A stretch of DNA of 64,000 nucleotides from JAFECT01 sp036501825 (GTDB lineage Bacteria > Pseudomonadota > Alphaproteobacteria > Caulobacterales > Caulobacteraceae): positions 78,331 through 142,330 of the forward strand of contig DASXZP010000012.1 in assembly GCA_036501825.1 (NCBI GenBank), read 5' to 3'. Below the pieces are notes generated by a model, which was not told the origin of the DNA, did no database searches, and saw nothing but the letters and a program-made list of their open reading frames with translations. The position numbers and the translations under genes are program-made. This document shows positions 34,421 to 42,700 of the stretch, piece by piece (within the stretch, counting starts at the first letter, position 1; every line of letters starts with the position of its first letter).

Positions 34421-35209
34421 TCAGCCGCCCAGGACCGCCGTGCGGAACAGGGTGTCGGTGGCGGCGATGAAGGCGGGGTCTTCGAGGCGCGGGTTGAGCG
34501 CGCCCGAGGCCATGACCCAGGCCTCCTGGTCGGCCACAAAGTCGTCGAGGATCGCGATGCGCGCGCCCTGCCCCAGTTCGTCGGCGCTGGTCTTCGCCGC
34601 CAGCAGGTCGTCGAGCGCCTGCGACACCGGCGCCGGCAGATCGTTCGCCCGCAGATCGGCCAGCGCCATCGGCGGCACGGTTCCGCGTTGGCGCACCCAC
34701 GCCAGCGCACAGGCGCAGCGCATGATGTAGATGTAAGACTTCAGCTTCACCTCGACGCGCCCGGCGATGCGCCGCTGCATCAGACCGTGCATCAGGCCGC
34801 CATAATGACGGATCGAACTCTCCGGATCGCCGAAGCGTTCGGCGAGGCGGCGCATGGCGTCCGCGGTCGGGCCGACCTCGCGGTAAACCAGCGGCGAACG
34901 CAGCCACTCGATCACCACCGCATTGCCCTTGCGCAGCAGCAGCAGCGCCTTGCGCAGGTCCCAGCCGTTGACATCCCACACGCCTTCGAGGGGCGTCTCG
35001 ATCACGTCGCGCGGCGGCGAAAGCGCCAGATAGTCGTTGAGCGGTCGCACATAGACGAAGCGCACGTCGTAATCGCTGTCCGGCGAAGCGAAGCCCCACG
35101 CGCGGCTGCCGGATTCGGCGGCGAAAACGATGCGCACGCCGTTCTCGCGTTCGATCGTATCGAGACGCCGGGCGACTTCGGCCCGGACTTCTGCGCCGAG
35201 CCTGTCCAT
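34421..35209 (-). CDS. Predicted nucleotidyltransferase, YcgL/RlaP-like (DNA pol beta superfamily)
   Basis: The 262-residue protein has the nucleotidyltransferase signature AESGSRAWGFASPDSDYDVR, with Gly34-Ser35 and catalytic Asp46 and Asp48. The wording of the following region (YVRPLNDYLALSPPRDVIE, WDVNGWDLRKALLLL) matches the PF10127-type family linked in other bacteria to RNA repair (RlaP) loci. Activity and substrate are unproven. It begins 7 nt after the upstream secreted-protein gene, and could be part of the rplQ transcript. Confidence 0.85.
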   Translation of the reverse strand: MDRLGAEVRAEVARRLDTIERENGVRIVFAAESGSRAWGFASPDSDYDVRFVYVRPLNDYLALSPPRDVIETPLEGVWDVNGWDLRKALLLLRKGNAVVIEWLRSPLVYREVGPTADAMRRLAERFGDPESSIRHYGGLMHGLMQRRIAGRVEVKLKSYIYIMRCACALAWVRQRGTVPPMALADLRANDLPAPVSQALDDLLAAKTSADELGQGARIAILDDFVADQEAWVMASGALNPRLEDPAFIAATDTLFRTAVLGG

Positions 35210-35216
35210 GGGTGAC

Positions 35217-35756
35217 TCAGCCGCCCGTCGGGACGCAGATCGAGCGAATGCCGTTGACCTCGCCCGGCGCCACGACCACGGCGGCCCAGTTGATCGGCGC
35301 GTTCGAGGTCGAGGCGGCGTAGGTGTTGATCTGCAGCAGGCCGTCGCCCGGATCGAAATAGGCCTGCACGCTGCGGTCCGGACGGCCTTCCGGCTGGAAG
35401 AAGCCGCCGGCGCGGACCAGGTAGCTGTTCGGCGTCACGAACTCGGGCGGAACGCCGAGATCGGCCGCCATCTCCTTGGTCAGGATCTCGTAGTTGGCGT
35501 CCTGCAGGATCGTGCGCGCCTTCACCTGAGCATACTCGGACGGCACATAGACCATGCTGAGGCTCAGAGAATCCGGCGACGCCTCAGGCGCCGCGCTCTG
35601 GCACCAGGGCGCAGCCGGGGGCGGCGCGTCATCGCTCTGGAACACCTGTTGACCGGCGCCGAGCGCCGGCGCCGCCGTGGCCATGACGAGAACCGCAGCG
35701 CCCGCGAGCAGCGCGCGCCCGATGCTCTTGCCGTTCCTGTGCGGGGCGCGGCGCAA
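35217..35756 (-). CDS. Secreted protein of unknown function
   Basis: The 179-residue product appears to start at a TTG (35756) three bases past the rplQ stop, after GGCGAGGCC; no ATG or GTG start precedes its signal peptide. The signal (ALLAGAAVLVMATAAPALGAG) is followed by a Pro/Ala linker and a domain with YVPSEYAQVKARTILQDANYEIL, then a beta region with two cysteines in WCQS and SICVP. No family is recognised. It lies between rplQ and the nucleotidyltransferase on one strand. Confidence 0.65.
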   Translation of the reverse strand: MRRAPHRNGKSIGRALLAGAAVLVMATAAPALGAGQQVFQSDDAPPPAAPWCQSAAPEASPDSLSLSMVYVPSEYAQVKARTILQDANYEILTKEMAADLGVPPEFVTPNSYLVRAGGFFQPEGRPDRSVQAYFDPGDGLLQINTYAASTSNAPINWAAVVVAPGEVNGIRSICVPTGG

Positions 35757-35759
35757 CGC

Positions 35760-36173
35760 TTAGGCCTCGCCGAAGGTCTCCGGCGCCGGGCCGGAGTCCT
35801 GGCCCTTGGCGGTGACATCGCGATCGACGAACTCGATGACCGCGAGCGGTGCATCGTCGCCGTAGCGGAAGCCCGCCTTCAGCACGCGGATATAGCCGCC
35901 GTTACGGTCCTTGTAGCGCGGGCCGATGGTAGCGAAGAGTTTCTGGACCTGATCCTGGTCGCGCACGCGCGAAACCGCCAGGCGGCGCGCCGACAGGTCG
36001 CCCTTCTTGGCCAGGGTCACCAGCTTCTCGACGAAGGGACGCAGTTCCTTCGCCTTGGGCAGGGTGGTGACGATCTGCTCGTGCTTGATGAGGGCCGCGG
36101 CCATGTTGGCGAACATGGCGGTGCGGTGGCTGGCCGTGCGGCCGAGTTTGCGGAAAGCGTTACCGTGACGCAT
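35760..36173 (-). CDS. rplQ: 50S ribosomal protein L17
   Basis: The 137-residue protein from the ATG at 36173 opens RHGNAFRKLGRTASHRTAMF and contains the ALIKHEQIVTTLPKAKEL signature of L17. The C-terminal 10 residues extend past the core and are Pro/Gly/Glu-rich. Longer frames upstream lack homology. It follows rpoA, but a strong terminator and 241 nt separate them, so partial readthrough or its own promoter is needed. Confidence 0.97.
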   Translation of the reverse strand: MRHGNAFRKLGRTASHRTAMFANMAAALIKHEQIVTTLPKAKELRPFVEKLVTLAKKGDLSARRLAVSRVRDQDQVQKLFATIGPRYKDRNGGYIRVLKAGFRYGDDAPLAVIEFVDRDVTAKGQDSGPAPETFGEA

Positions 36174-36351
36174 CGTTTCGTCTCCTGAGACCGGCGCCTC
36201 GCCGATCCCCCAAAATCGAGCCCGAAAGCGAAGGCGGCGCCTGATGGCGACCGCCCGTTCCGGACGTCGGCGCTCCCGAAGGATCACCGAGGTCGCCGGG
36301 ACAAGGTCTTGGCTCTTTCCCGACGAGCAGAAACGCGAAATTCACGCTCCT

Positions 36352-36387
36352 ATAAAAAGGAAACCGGCCGCGGTTTCCCGCGGCCGG
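36352..36387 (-). terminator. Strong terminator between rpoA and rplQ
   Basis: A perfect 10-bp stem CCGGCCGCGG/CCGCGGCCGG with a GAAA tetraloop (minus strand) is followed by TTTCCTTTTTAT. It starts about 30 nt after the rpoA stop. A second short hairpin (CACCGTA/TACGGTG, 36398-36413) directly follows the rpoA stop. Confidence 0.8.
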
Positions 36388-36414
36388 CTCGTAGTTCACC
36401 GTATTTACGGTGGA

Positions 36415-37431
36415 TCAGATTTGATCCTCGAACTTTTTCGCCAGGTCTTCGATGTTTTCCGGCGGCCAGTTCGGCACGTCCATGCCGAGCGACAGGCCCA
36501 TGGAAGCCAGCACTTCCTTGATCTCGTTGAGCGACTTGCGGCCGAAGTTCGGGGTGCGCAGCATCTCCGCTTCGGTCTTCTGGATCAGGTCGCCGATGTA
36601 GACGATGTTGTCGTTCTTCAGGCAGTTGGCCGAACGGACCGACAGCTCGAGCTCGTCGACCTTCTTGAGCAGCGCCGGGTTGAACGGCAGCTCCGGCGCG
36701 CCTTCGTCGGCGGACGGCTTCTTCGGCTCTTCGAAGGTGATGAAGATCTGCAGCTGGTCCTGCAGGATGCGCGCGGCGTAGGCCACGGCGTCCACGGGCG
36801 TGACCGCGCCGTTGGTCTCCACTTCCATGATCAGCTTGTCATAGTCGAGCGACTGGCCCTGACGGGTCGGCTCGACGCGGTAAGCCACGCGCTTGACCGG
36901 CGAATAGAGCGCGTCGACCGCGATCAGGCCGATAGGCGCGTCTTCGGGACGGTTACGCTCGGCCGGGACGTAGCCCTTGCCGTTCTCGATGGTGAACTCC
37001 ATGCGCACGGTCGCGCCCTCGTCGAGGGTGCAGATGACGTGGTCAGGGTTCAGAATCTCGATGTCCGACGGCGCATCGATGTGGCTCGCGGTCACCGGGC
37101 CGGGGCCCTGGCCGCGCAGGGTCATGCGCTTGGGGCCTTCGGCGTGCATGCGCAGCGCCAGTTGCTTGATGTTCAGCACGATGTCGACGACGTCTTCGCG
37201 CACGCCCTCCATGGAGGAGAATTCGTGCACCACGCCGTCGATCTGCACCGCGGTCACCGCCGCGCCTTGCAGCGAGGACAGGAGAACGCGACGCAGCGCA
37301 TTGCCGAGCGTCACGCCAAAGCCGCGCTCGAGGGGTTCCGCCACCAGACGCGCCCGTCGTTGGGCGTCGGCGCCGGTCTCGATTTGCGGCTTTTCGGGAC
37401 GGATCAGCTGCTGCCAGTTTCTTTCGATCAT
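36415..37431 (-). CDS. rpoA: RNA polymerase alpha subunit
   Basis: The 338-residue protein has the N-terminal assembly domain (FGVTLGNALRRVLLSSLQGA, 35-60; GPVTASHIDAPSDIEILNPD) and the C-terminal helix-hairpin-helix domain that binds UP elements (SVRSANCLKNDNIVYIGDLI and NFGRKSLNEIKEVL). It dimerises and nucleates RNA polymerase assembly. It follows rpsK by about 67 nt on the same strand. Confidence 0.99.
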   Translation of the reverse strand: MIERNWQQLIRPEKPQIETGADAQRRARLVAEPLERGFGVTLGNALRRVLLSSLQGAAVTAVQIDGVVHEFSSMEGVREDVVDIVLNIKQLALRMHAEGPKRMTLRGQGPGPVTASHIDAPSDIEILNPDHVICTLDEGATVRMEFTIENGKGYVPAERNRPEDAPIGLIAVDALYSPVKRVAYRVEPTRQGQSLDYDKLIMEVETNGAVTPVDAVAYAARILQDQLQIFITFEEPKKPSADEGAPELPFNPALLKKVDELELSVRSANCLKNDNIVYIGDLIQKTEAEMLRTPNFGRKSLNEIKEVLASMGLSLGMDVPNWPPENIEDLAKKFEDQI

Positions 37432-37498
37432 TCGGTCCCTCGAACGGGTTGCGCAGGCCGTGAGGAGCGCGGCCGGCGGCGGAAATTTCAGTACGCGG

Positions 37499-37891
37499 TC
37501 AGACCCGACGCCGCTTGGGCGGGCGGCAGCCGTTGTGCGGAATCGGGGTCACGTCGCGGATGGTGGTGATGGTCAGGCCGACGGACTGCAGAGCGCGCAG
37601 CGCCGACTCACGGCCCGAACCCGGACCGGCGACGTTCACTTCCAGCGTCTTCACGCCATGCTCCATCGCCTTGCGGCCGGCGTCTTCGGCGGCCATCTGC
37701 GCGGCGTAGGGCGTCGACTTACGCGAACCCTTGAAGCCCATGGTCCCGGCCGAGGACCAGGAAATCGCATTCCCCTGGGCGTCGGTGATGGTGATCATGG
37801 TGTTGTTGAACGAGGCGTTCACATGCGCCACGCCCGAGATGATGTTCTTGCGTTCGCGCTTCTTGACGCGACCGGCCGGTTCCTTGGCCAT
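37499..37891 (-). CDS. rpsK: 30S ribosomal protein S11
   Basis: The 130-residue protein has SGVAHVNASFNNTMITITDA near the N-terminus and ends PHNGCRPPKRRRV, the full S11 signature. It contacts the mRNA and the S7-S11 interface of the platform. It lies 12 nt downstream of rpsM on the same transcript. Confidence 0.99.
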   Translation of the reverse strand: MAKEPAGRVKKRERKNIISGVAHVNASFNNTMITITDAQGNAISWSSAGTMGFKGSRKSTPYAAQMAAEDAGRKAMEHGVKTLEVNVAGPGSGRESALRALQSVGLTITTIRDVTPIPHNGCRPPKRRRV

Positions 37892-37903
37892 CGAGATCAG
37901 CCC

Positions 37904-38272
37904 TTACTTCTTCTTGCCGGCGATCGGCTTGGCGGGGCCCTTGCGGGTGCGGGCGTTGGTGTGGGTGCGCTGACCGCGCACCGGCAGGTTCTTGCGGTGA
38001 CGCAGGCCGCGGTAGCACGCCAGGTCCATCAGGCGCTTGATGTTGACCGCGACTTCACGGCGCAGGTCGCCCTCGACGCTGTAATCCTTGTCGATGGTCT
38101 CGCGGATCTGCAGGACTTCCTGGTCGGTCAGCTGGTTGACCCGGCGAGCGTCCTCAATCCCGACCTTGGACATGATGTCCTTGGCGCGCTTGGGGCCGAT
38201 CCCGTGGATGTACTGCAGCGCGACTTCCACGCGCTTGTTGGTCGGAATGTTCACGCCGGCGATGCGGGCCAC
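37904..38272 (-). CDS. rpsM: 30S ribosomal protein S13
   Basis: The start is a GTG at 38272 giving 122 residues (VARIAGVNIPTNKRVEVAL); an ATG eight codons upstream is in frame but would add non-homologous residues and lie before the AGGAGA ribosome binding site. The C-terminus is Lys/Arg-rich (GKKK). It binds the head of the 30S subunit. It is the first gene after the S41/marR insertion and has its own promoter at 38374-38401. Confidence 0.98.
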   Translation of the reverse strand: MARIAGVNIPTNKRVEVALQYIHGIGPKRAKDIMSKVGIEDARRVNQLTDQEVLQIRETIDKDYSVEGDLRREVAVNIKRLMDLACYRGLRHRKNLPVRGQRTHTNARTRKGPAKPIAGKKK

Positions 38273-38313
38273 GTCAAAAGTCTCCTGAACGCGCAATAAC
38301 GCGACGCCGACGC

Positions 38314-38343
38314 CCGGCTCTGAAATGGGAACTCAGGAGCCGG
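38314..38343 (-). promoter_or_regulatory. Hairpin in the rpsM leader
   Basis: CCGGCTCTGA (38314-38323) pairs with TCAGGAGCCGG (38333-38343), one bulged base and a 9-nt loop, in the about 95-nt 5' untranslated region between the promoter and the rpsM GTG. It may be a control site, for instance for a ribosomal protein. Confidence 0.5.
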
Positions 38344-38373
38344 CGAGCGCGCGCTGTTTCGCGGAAGCGGTCC

Positions 38374-38401
38374 GTTATAGGGATCGGAACGCTTACGTCA
38401 A
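38374..38401 (-). promoter_or_regulatory. Sigma70-type promoter for rpsM-rpsK-rpoA
   Basis: On the minus strand TTGACG (38396-38401) and TATAAC (38374-38379) are separated by 16 nt. The promoter lies between the marR stop and rpsM. Confidence 0.7.
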
Positions 38402-38441
38402 TGGGGTTCGGAGGCCTAAATGGGCCGGCCTTAACCGGATT

Positions 38442-38915
38442 TCAAGCGGCGGGGCGGTCGGTCGCGGCGGACCCCGCCGGCTCAACCTGCAGCCGGTTCA
38501 AAAGCTCCAGTAAAACAACGGCCTCGTCGTCGGAAAGGCCGGAGCGCAGGGCCGCCTCGTGAACTTCGACCTTGGGTTCGGCCCGAGCGACCGCTTCCGC
38601 GCCGGCCGGCGTCAGATGCAGGCTCACGGTGCGCCGGTCCCGGCCTGGGCGCCGCTCGATCAGGCCGCGGCTGACCAGTTGATCGAGCAGCTGGGTGAGT
38701 GACGATCGGTCCAGTCCCGCCGCCGCCGCGATCTCGGTCTGCGACCGGCCCGGGTTCAACTCGACCAACTTCAGCACCCCGAACTGGCCGGGCGCGATCC
38801 CGGCCTCCCCCGCCAGCCGGCCGAACAGGCCGTTGGAGCGGAAGAAGGCGCGACGGAGCTGGTAGCCGATGCGGGCGTCGAGGGGGCCAAAGGCGATGGG
38901 CGGCTTTTCGGGCAT
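38442..38915 (-). CDS. MarR family transcriptional regulator
   Basis: The 157-residue protein has the MarR winged helix: EAGIAPGQFGVLKLVELNPGR, then SQTEIAAAAGLDRSSLTQLLDQLVSRGLIER, wing RPGRDRRTVSLHLTPAG. It is divergent from the S41 peptidase gene, and the shared 82-nt gap holds an inverted repeat that fits a MarR operator. It probably controls itself and the peptidase. It sits inside the ribosomal gene cluster. Confidence 0.92.
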   Translation of the reverse strand: MPEKPPIAFGPLDARIGYQLRRAFFRSNGLFGRLAGEAGIAPGQFGVLKLVELNPGRSQTEIAAAAGLDRSSLTQLLDQLVSRGLIERRPGRDRRTVSLHLTPAGAEAVARAEPKVEVHEAALRSGLSDDEAVVLLELLNRLQVEPAGSAATDRPAA

Positions 38916-38946
38916 GGGGCCAGCTTACTGCGATTTAATTTGCTCC

Positions 38947-38972
38947 AAAACAGTTTTATGCAAAACTATTTT
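38947..38972. promoter_or_regulatory. MarR-type operator between marR and the S41 peptidase
   Basis: AAAACAGTTTT, ATGC, AAAACTATTTT is a 26-nt inverted repeat with one mismatch per arm, in the divergent gap, 25 nt upstream of the peptidase ATG. Confidence 0.65.
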
Positions 38973-38997
38973 CAGACTCGGAGCCTGGAGCCCGCCC

Positions 38998-40065
38998 ATG
39001 CGCCGCCTCACCGCCCTTCTCGCCTCGGCCCTGCTGGCCGGCGCTCTCAGCCCCCTCGCCTCGCCCGTCCTGGCCCAGGCCCTGCCCACGATCGACAAGG
39101 CGCCCGACGCGCCGACCGGTCCGATGACCGCCGACGAGCAGCGCGCGACCCTCGAGGACCTGGCGCAGCAGCTGCAGGACAACTTCGTCTTCCCCGACGC
39201 CGCCGATCGCTACGCCGCCATGCTGCGCGCCAACGCCAAAAGCGGCGCCTATGCCAACCTCACCGATCCGAAGGCGTTCGCCACTAAGGTCACCGCCGAT
39301 CTGCAGGCCGTGGCGAAGGACGGCCACCTGCGTATGACCATCGCCGAGGAACGCGGCCTGCCCGCCGACCTGCGCAGCAAGGAAGCGATGCCGAAGGTCG
39401 ATACGATGGGCCTGGAAGAGACGAAGATGATCGGCGACGTCGCCTATCTGCGCTTCAGCCTCTTCCCCGAGGATCCCAAGGTCGCCGCCGCGGCGCGCGA
39501 TTTCCTCATCGCGCACCAGGACGCCAAGGCGGTGATCATCGACGCGCGCAAGCACCACGGCGGCGGCCTGTCGGTGATGGATGCGTTCCTGCCGTTGCTC
39601 TACGCCAAGGAGACGATGCTGGTGCGCATGGACACGCGCGCTTCGGCCGCGGGCGACGGTCCCTTGCCGTTCAAAAGCCTGCACCTGCAGCCTTCGCCCA
39701 AGAGCGTGGTGCGCGCCGACCAGTACGTCGAACCGGACACGCGATACACCGGCCTGCAGCATGTGCCGGTCTACTATCTGACCGCGCACTACACCGCCTC
39801 GGCCGCCGAGCACCTGGCCTTTGCGTTCAAGCGCACCCATCGCGCCATCCTGGTGGGCGAAACCACTCGCGGCGCGGGCCACTACGGCGGCCCCATTCCG
39901 ATCGGCAAGCGCTTCGCAGCGTTCATCCCCGTGGGCCGCACCTACGATCCGGACACCAATCTCGATTGGGAAGGCGTCGGCGTGAAGCCCGACGTCGACG
40001 TCCCCGCCGACCAGGCGCTCGACAAGGCGCTGGACCTCGCCCGCCTAGCCGGCGCGCATCCCTAA
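38998..40065 (+). CDS. S41 family peptidase (IRBP-like), secreted
   Basis: The ATG at 38998 gives 355 residues with a signal peptide (cleavage near VLAQA). An IRBP/tail-specific-protease N-terminal helical part (TADEQRATLEDLAQQLQDNF, VTADLQAVAKDGHLRM) precedes the S41 core, with the likely nucleophile Ser268 in TASAAEHLAFA and the turn GETTRGAGHYG. Role is unknown: a periplasmic hydrolase of peptides or esters. Divergent from marR with an operator between, and inserted in the ribosomal cluster. Confidence 0.9.
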   Translation: MRRLTALLASALLAGALSPLASPVLAQALPTIDKAPDAPTGPMTADEQRATLEDLAQQLQDNFVFPDAADRYAAMLRANAKSGAYANLTDPKAFATKVTADLQAVAKDGHLRMTIAEERGLPADLRSKEAMPKVDTMGLEETKMIGDVAYLRFSLFPEDPKVAAAARDFLIAHQDAKAVIIDARKHHGGGLSVMDAFLPLLYAKETMLVRMDTRASAAGDGPLPFKSLHLQPSPKSVVRADQYVEPDTRYTGLQHVPVYYLTAHYTASAAEHLAFAFKRTHRAILVGETTRGAGHYGGPIPIGKRFAAFIPVGRTYDPDTNLDWEGVGVKPDVDVPADQALDKALDLARLAGAHP

Positions 40066-40073
40066 GCCTCAAC

Positions 40074-40334
40074 TTCCGCTCAGCCCCGCGCAAGCGGGGA
40101 TCGGGTCTTTTTGAGTCCACGAACCACACCAACAAGAGCCTGCTTCACGCCGTAGGCGCAGGCCTATTCATGGCGCTCCGCGCCGAAGATCGCTCCGGAT
40201 GCGCGAACCGTTCGTGTGGTTCGTGTGGTTCGTGGACAATCTTCTCTTCGCGGACGCGAGCAACAGCGTCCGTGCTTTCCGTGTTTTCCGTGGTCAAAAA
40301 AGCCTGGGTCCCCGCTTGTGCGGGGATGAGCGGA
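40074..40334. repeat. About 260-bp element with imperfect inverted ends and inner direct/inverted motifs
   Basis: The left end TTCCGCTCAGCCCCGCGCAA and following GCGGGGA is an inverted near-copy of the right end near 40306-40334, and the CCGCTCA..GCGGGGA core is related to the 26496-26627 repeat. Inside, phrases based on GAACCACAC and GTGTGGTTCGTG occur in both orientations, at 40119-40130 and 40212-40235. The region holds no supported gene. Confidence 0.7.
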
Positions 40335-40335
40335 A

Positions 40336-40653
40336 TTATTGAAGGTTCGATGTCGCCACGACTCGATGATGCTCGACGGTGCGCGGTTGCGTCAGCAGGA
40401 AGCGGGCGTCTTCGGGATAGTAGCGGGCGATGTCGATGTCTTCGCCGGCGAAGGCCTTGATGTCGTCGAGCGAGCGCCACCAGCTCAATGTCGTGACTTC
40501 GGTGCGCCCGTCGCCGAGCGCGCGGAACAGCATCTGGAAGCCGAGGTTGCCGGGGGTCGATGCATAGTCGGCGCCGCCGGTGGCTTCGATGTAGGCGCGG
40601 TAGGCGTCTTCGTCCTCGCTGCGGATCAGGGCTGACCAGCGGCGCAGGATCAT
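40336..40653 (-). CDS. Antibiotic biosynthesis monooxygenase (ABM)-like protein
   Basis: The 105-residue protein has an alpha/beta ferredoxin-like pattern: MILRRWSALIRSEDEDAYRA, then YASTPGNLGFQMLFRALGD, TEVTTLSWWRSLDDIKAFAG and YYPEDARFLLTQPRTVEH. ABM-like dimers include heme-degrading and quinone monooxygenases, but many have no known role. It begins 3 nt after the adk stop, so it is probably the last gene of the spc transcript. A repeat element follows its stop. Confidence 0.8.
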   Translation of the reverse strand: MILRRWSALIRSEDEDAYRAYIEATGGADYASTPGNLGFQMLFRALGDGRTEVTTLSWWRSLDDIKAFAGEDIDIARYYPEDARFLLTQPRTVEHHRVVATSNLQ

Positions 40654-40656
40654 GGC

Positions 40657-41238
40657 TCAGACGCGGTCGATAGCCTGGGCGATGGCCGCTTCGACTTCGC
40701 CGATTGGGCGCATGCCGTCCACCTCGACCAGTTTCCGCTGGGCTTCGAAGTACGGCAGCAGCGGCGCGGTCTGGGCGTTGTAGGCGGCGAGCCGGACCTT
40801 GAACGATTCCGGATTGTCGTCGGGGCGGCCGCCCTCTTCGAAACGCTTGGCGATGCGCGCGAGCAGCGCGGCTTCATCGACCACCAGGCGAACGACCCGA
40901 TCGATGGCGCGGCCGCGGCCCGCAAGCATGCGGTCGAGCGCCTCGGCCTGGGCGACGGTGCGCGGGAAGCCGTCGAAGATGGCGCCGCCGGCATGTTCGG
41001 CCTCGTCCATGCGCTCTTCGATGAGGGCGATGACGATCTCGTCGGTGACCAGGCCGCCGGAGGCCATGATCGGCGCCACGCGCTGGCCGAGCTCCGTGCC
41101 GGCCGCGATCGCGGCGCGCAGCATGTCCCCGGTCGAGAGCTGGATCATGCCGCGCTTCTCGACCAGGATCTTCGCCTGGGTGCCCTTGCCCGAACCCGGA
41201 GGTCCGAACAGGATCAGATTGAACGACCCCCCGGTCAT
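40657..41238 (-). CDS. adk: Adenylate kinase
   Basis: The 193-residue protein has the P-loop GPPGSGKGTQ near the N-terminus, the AMP-binding QLSTGDMLR and FDGFPRTVAQAEALD, and a short LID (FEEGGRPDDNPES) lacking the zinc-binding cysteines of long-form kinases. It makes 2 ADP from ATP and AMP. It follows secY by 15 nt. Confidence 0.97.
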   Translation of the reverse strand: MTGGSFNLILFGPPGSGKGTQAKILVEKRGMIQLSTGDMLRAAIAAGTELGQRVAPIMASGGLVTDEIVIALIEERMDEAEHAGGAIFDGFPRTVAQAEALDRMLAGRGRAIDRVVRLVVDEAALLARIAKRFEEGGRPDDNPESFKVRLAAYNAQTAPLLPYFEAQRKLVEVDGMRPIGEVEAAIAQAIDRV

Positions 41239-41253
41239 TTTAGCGACCCTTCC

Positions 41254-42615
41254 CTATCGGCCCCTGCCGCCGCGAAGCTTCGACTTCTTGATCAGGCCTT
41301 CGTACTGGTGCGCGAGCAGGTGCGACTGAATCTGCGCGACCGTGTCCATCATGACCGAGACCACGATCAGGATCGAGGTGCCGGTGAAACCGAGCTGGAT
41401 CGCGGTGACGTTGGTGATGAACTCGGGGATCAGGCAGACGCCCATGACGTAGAGCGCGCCGATCGCGGTCAGGCGCGTCAGCACATAGTCGAGGTATTCC
41501 GCGGTACGCGCGCCCGGCCGGATGCCCGGCAGGAAGCCGCCGTACTTGCGCAGGTTCTCCGCCGTCTCCTTCGGATCGAACACCACCGAGGTGTAGAAGA
41601 AGCAGAAGAAAATGATCAACACCGCGTAGAACAGGATGAACAGCGGCTGGCCGTGCTGCAGCTGGGTGGTCACCGGCTGCAGCCAGCTCGCCCACTTGGA
41701 ATGGGACCCGGCCACGAACGCCATGGCCGTGGTCGGCAACAGCAAGAGCGATGAGGCGAAAATCGGCGGAATCACGCCGGAGGTGTTGACCTTCAGCGGC
41801 AGGAACGAGCTCTCGCCTCCGAACATGCGGTTGCCCACCTGGCGCTTGGGATATTGCACCAGCAGGCGCCGCTGGGCGCGCTCCATGAACACGACAAAGA
41901 CCAGCAGGCCGATCGCGCCGGCCGCGATGGCCAGCATCACCACCGGCGACATGCCCCCGCTCTTGCCGCTGTTGCCCAGCATGTTGCCCACGGTGGTCGG
42001 CAGACGCGACACGATGCCGGCGAAGATGATCAGCGAGTTGCCGTTGCCCACCCCGCGCGAGGTCACCTGTTCGCCCAGCCACATCAGGAACAGCGTGCCC
42101 CCGGTCAGGGTCGCGATGGTGCCGGTGAGGAAGAAGATCCCGGTGTACGGCCCGGTGGTCGAAACCACGCCTGGACTGTTCTGCAGGCCGATGGCGATGC
42201 CGAAGCTCTGGGCCAGGGCGAGCACCACGGTCAGGTAACGGGTGTACTGGTTCAGCTGTTTGCGGCCGGCTTCGCCGCCTTCCTTCTTCAGCTTTTCCCA
42301 GGGCGGATAGATCGACTGCAGCAACTGCACGATGATCGACGCCGAGATGTAGGGCATCACGTTCAGGGCGAAGATCGCCATGTGCTGAACGGCGCCGCCG
42401 GAGAACAGGTTGAAGGTGTCGAAGATGCCCTTGCCCGAGCCCGCCGCCGTCTTGGCGAAGGCGGCGGTGTTCACGCCCGCGCACGGGATGAAGGTGCCGA
42501 AGCGGTAGACGATCAGGGCGCCTACGGTGAAGAGCAGGCGCTTGTGCAGCTCCGTCGCCTTGCGGAAGGCGCCGAAGTTGATGTTGGCGGCTAACTGTTC
42601 GGCTGCCGAAGCCAT
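41254..42615 (-). CDS. secY: Preprotein translocase subunit SecY
   Basis: The 453-residue protein has ten membrane segments and SecY signatures: HKRLLFTVGALIVYRFGTFI at the N-terminus and IPCAGVN, SIYPPWEKLKKEGGEAGRKQ, then GLIKKSKLRGGRGR at the end. It forms the channel for protein export with SecE and SecG. It lies between rplO and adk. Confidence 0.98.
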   Translation of the reverse strand: MASAAEQLAANINFGAFRKATELHKRLLFTVGALIVYRFGTFIPCAGVNTAAFAKTAAGSGKGIFDTFNLFSGGAVQHMAIFALNVMPYISASIIVQLLQSIYPPWEKLKKEGGEAGRKQLNQYTRYLTVVLALAQSFGIAIGLQNSPGVVSTTGPYTGIFFLTGTIATLTGGTLFLMWLGEQVTSRGVGNGNSLIIFAGIVSRLPTTVGNMLGNSGKSGGMSPVVMLAIAAGAIGLLVFVVFMERAQRRLLVQYPKRQVGNRMFGGESSFLPLKVNTSGVIPPIFASSLLLLPTTAMAFVAGSHSKWASWLQPVTTQLQHGQPLFILFYAVLIIFFCFFYTSVVFDPKETAENLRKYGGFLPGIRPGARTAEYLDYVLTRLTAIGALYVMGVCLIPEFITNVTAIQLGFTGTSILIVVSVMMDTVAQIQSHLLAHQYEGLIKKSKLRGGRGR

Positions 42616-42700
42616 ATGGGCATTCCCCGAGACTGAGGCGTCTCAAATAGGTGAAAGCTTGGCCCACCGCGAGGGGTGGACCAAAAAAGCCTTACGAACC

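Noticed and set aside
38296..38296. ATG start for rpsM eight codons upstream of the GTG
   Set aside because: Upstream residues are not homologous to S13 and AGGAGA lies between this ATG and the GTG, pointing to the GTG start.
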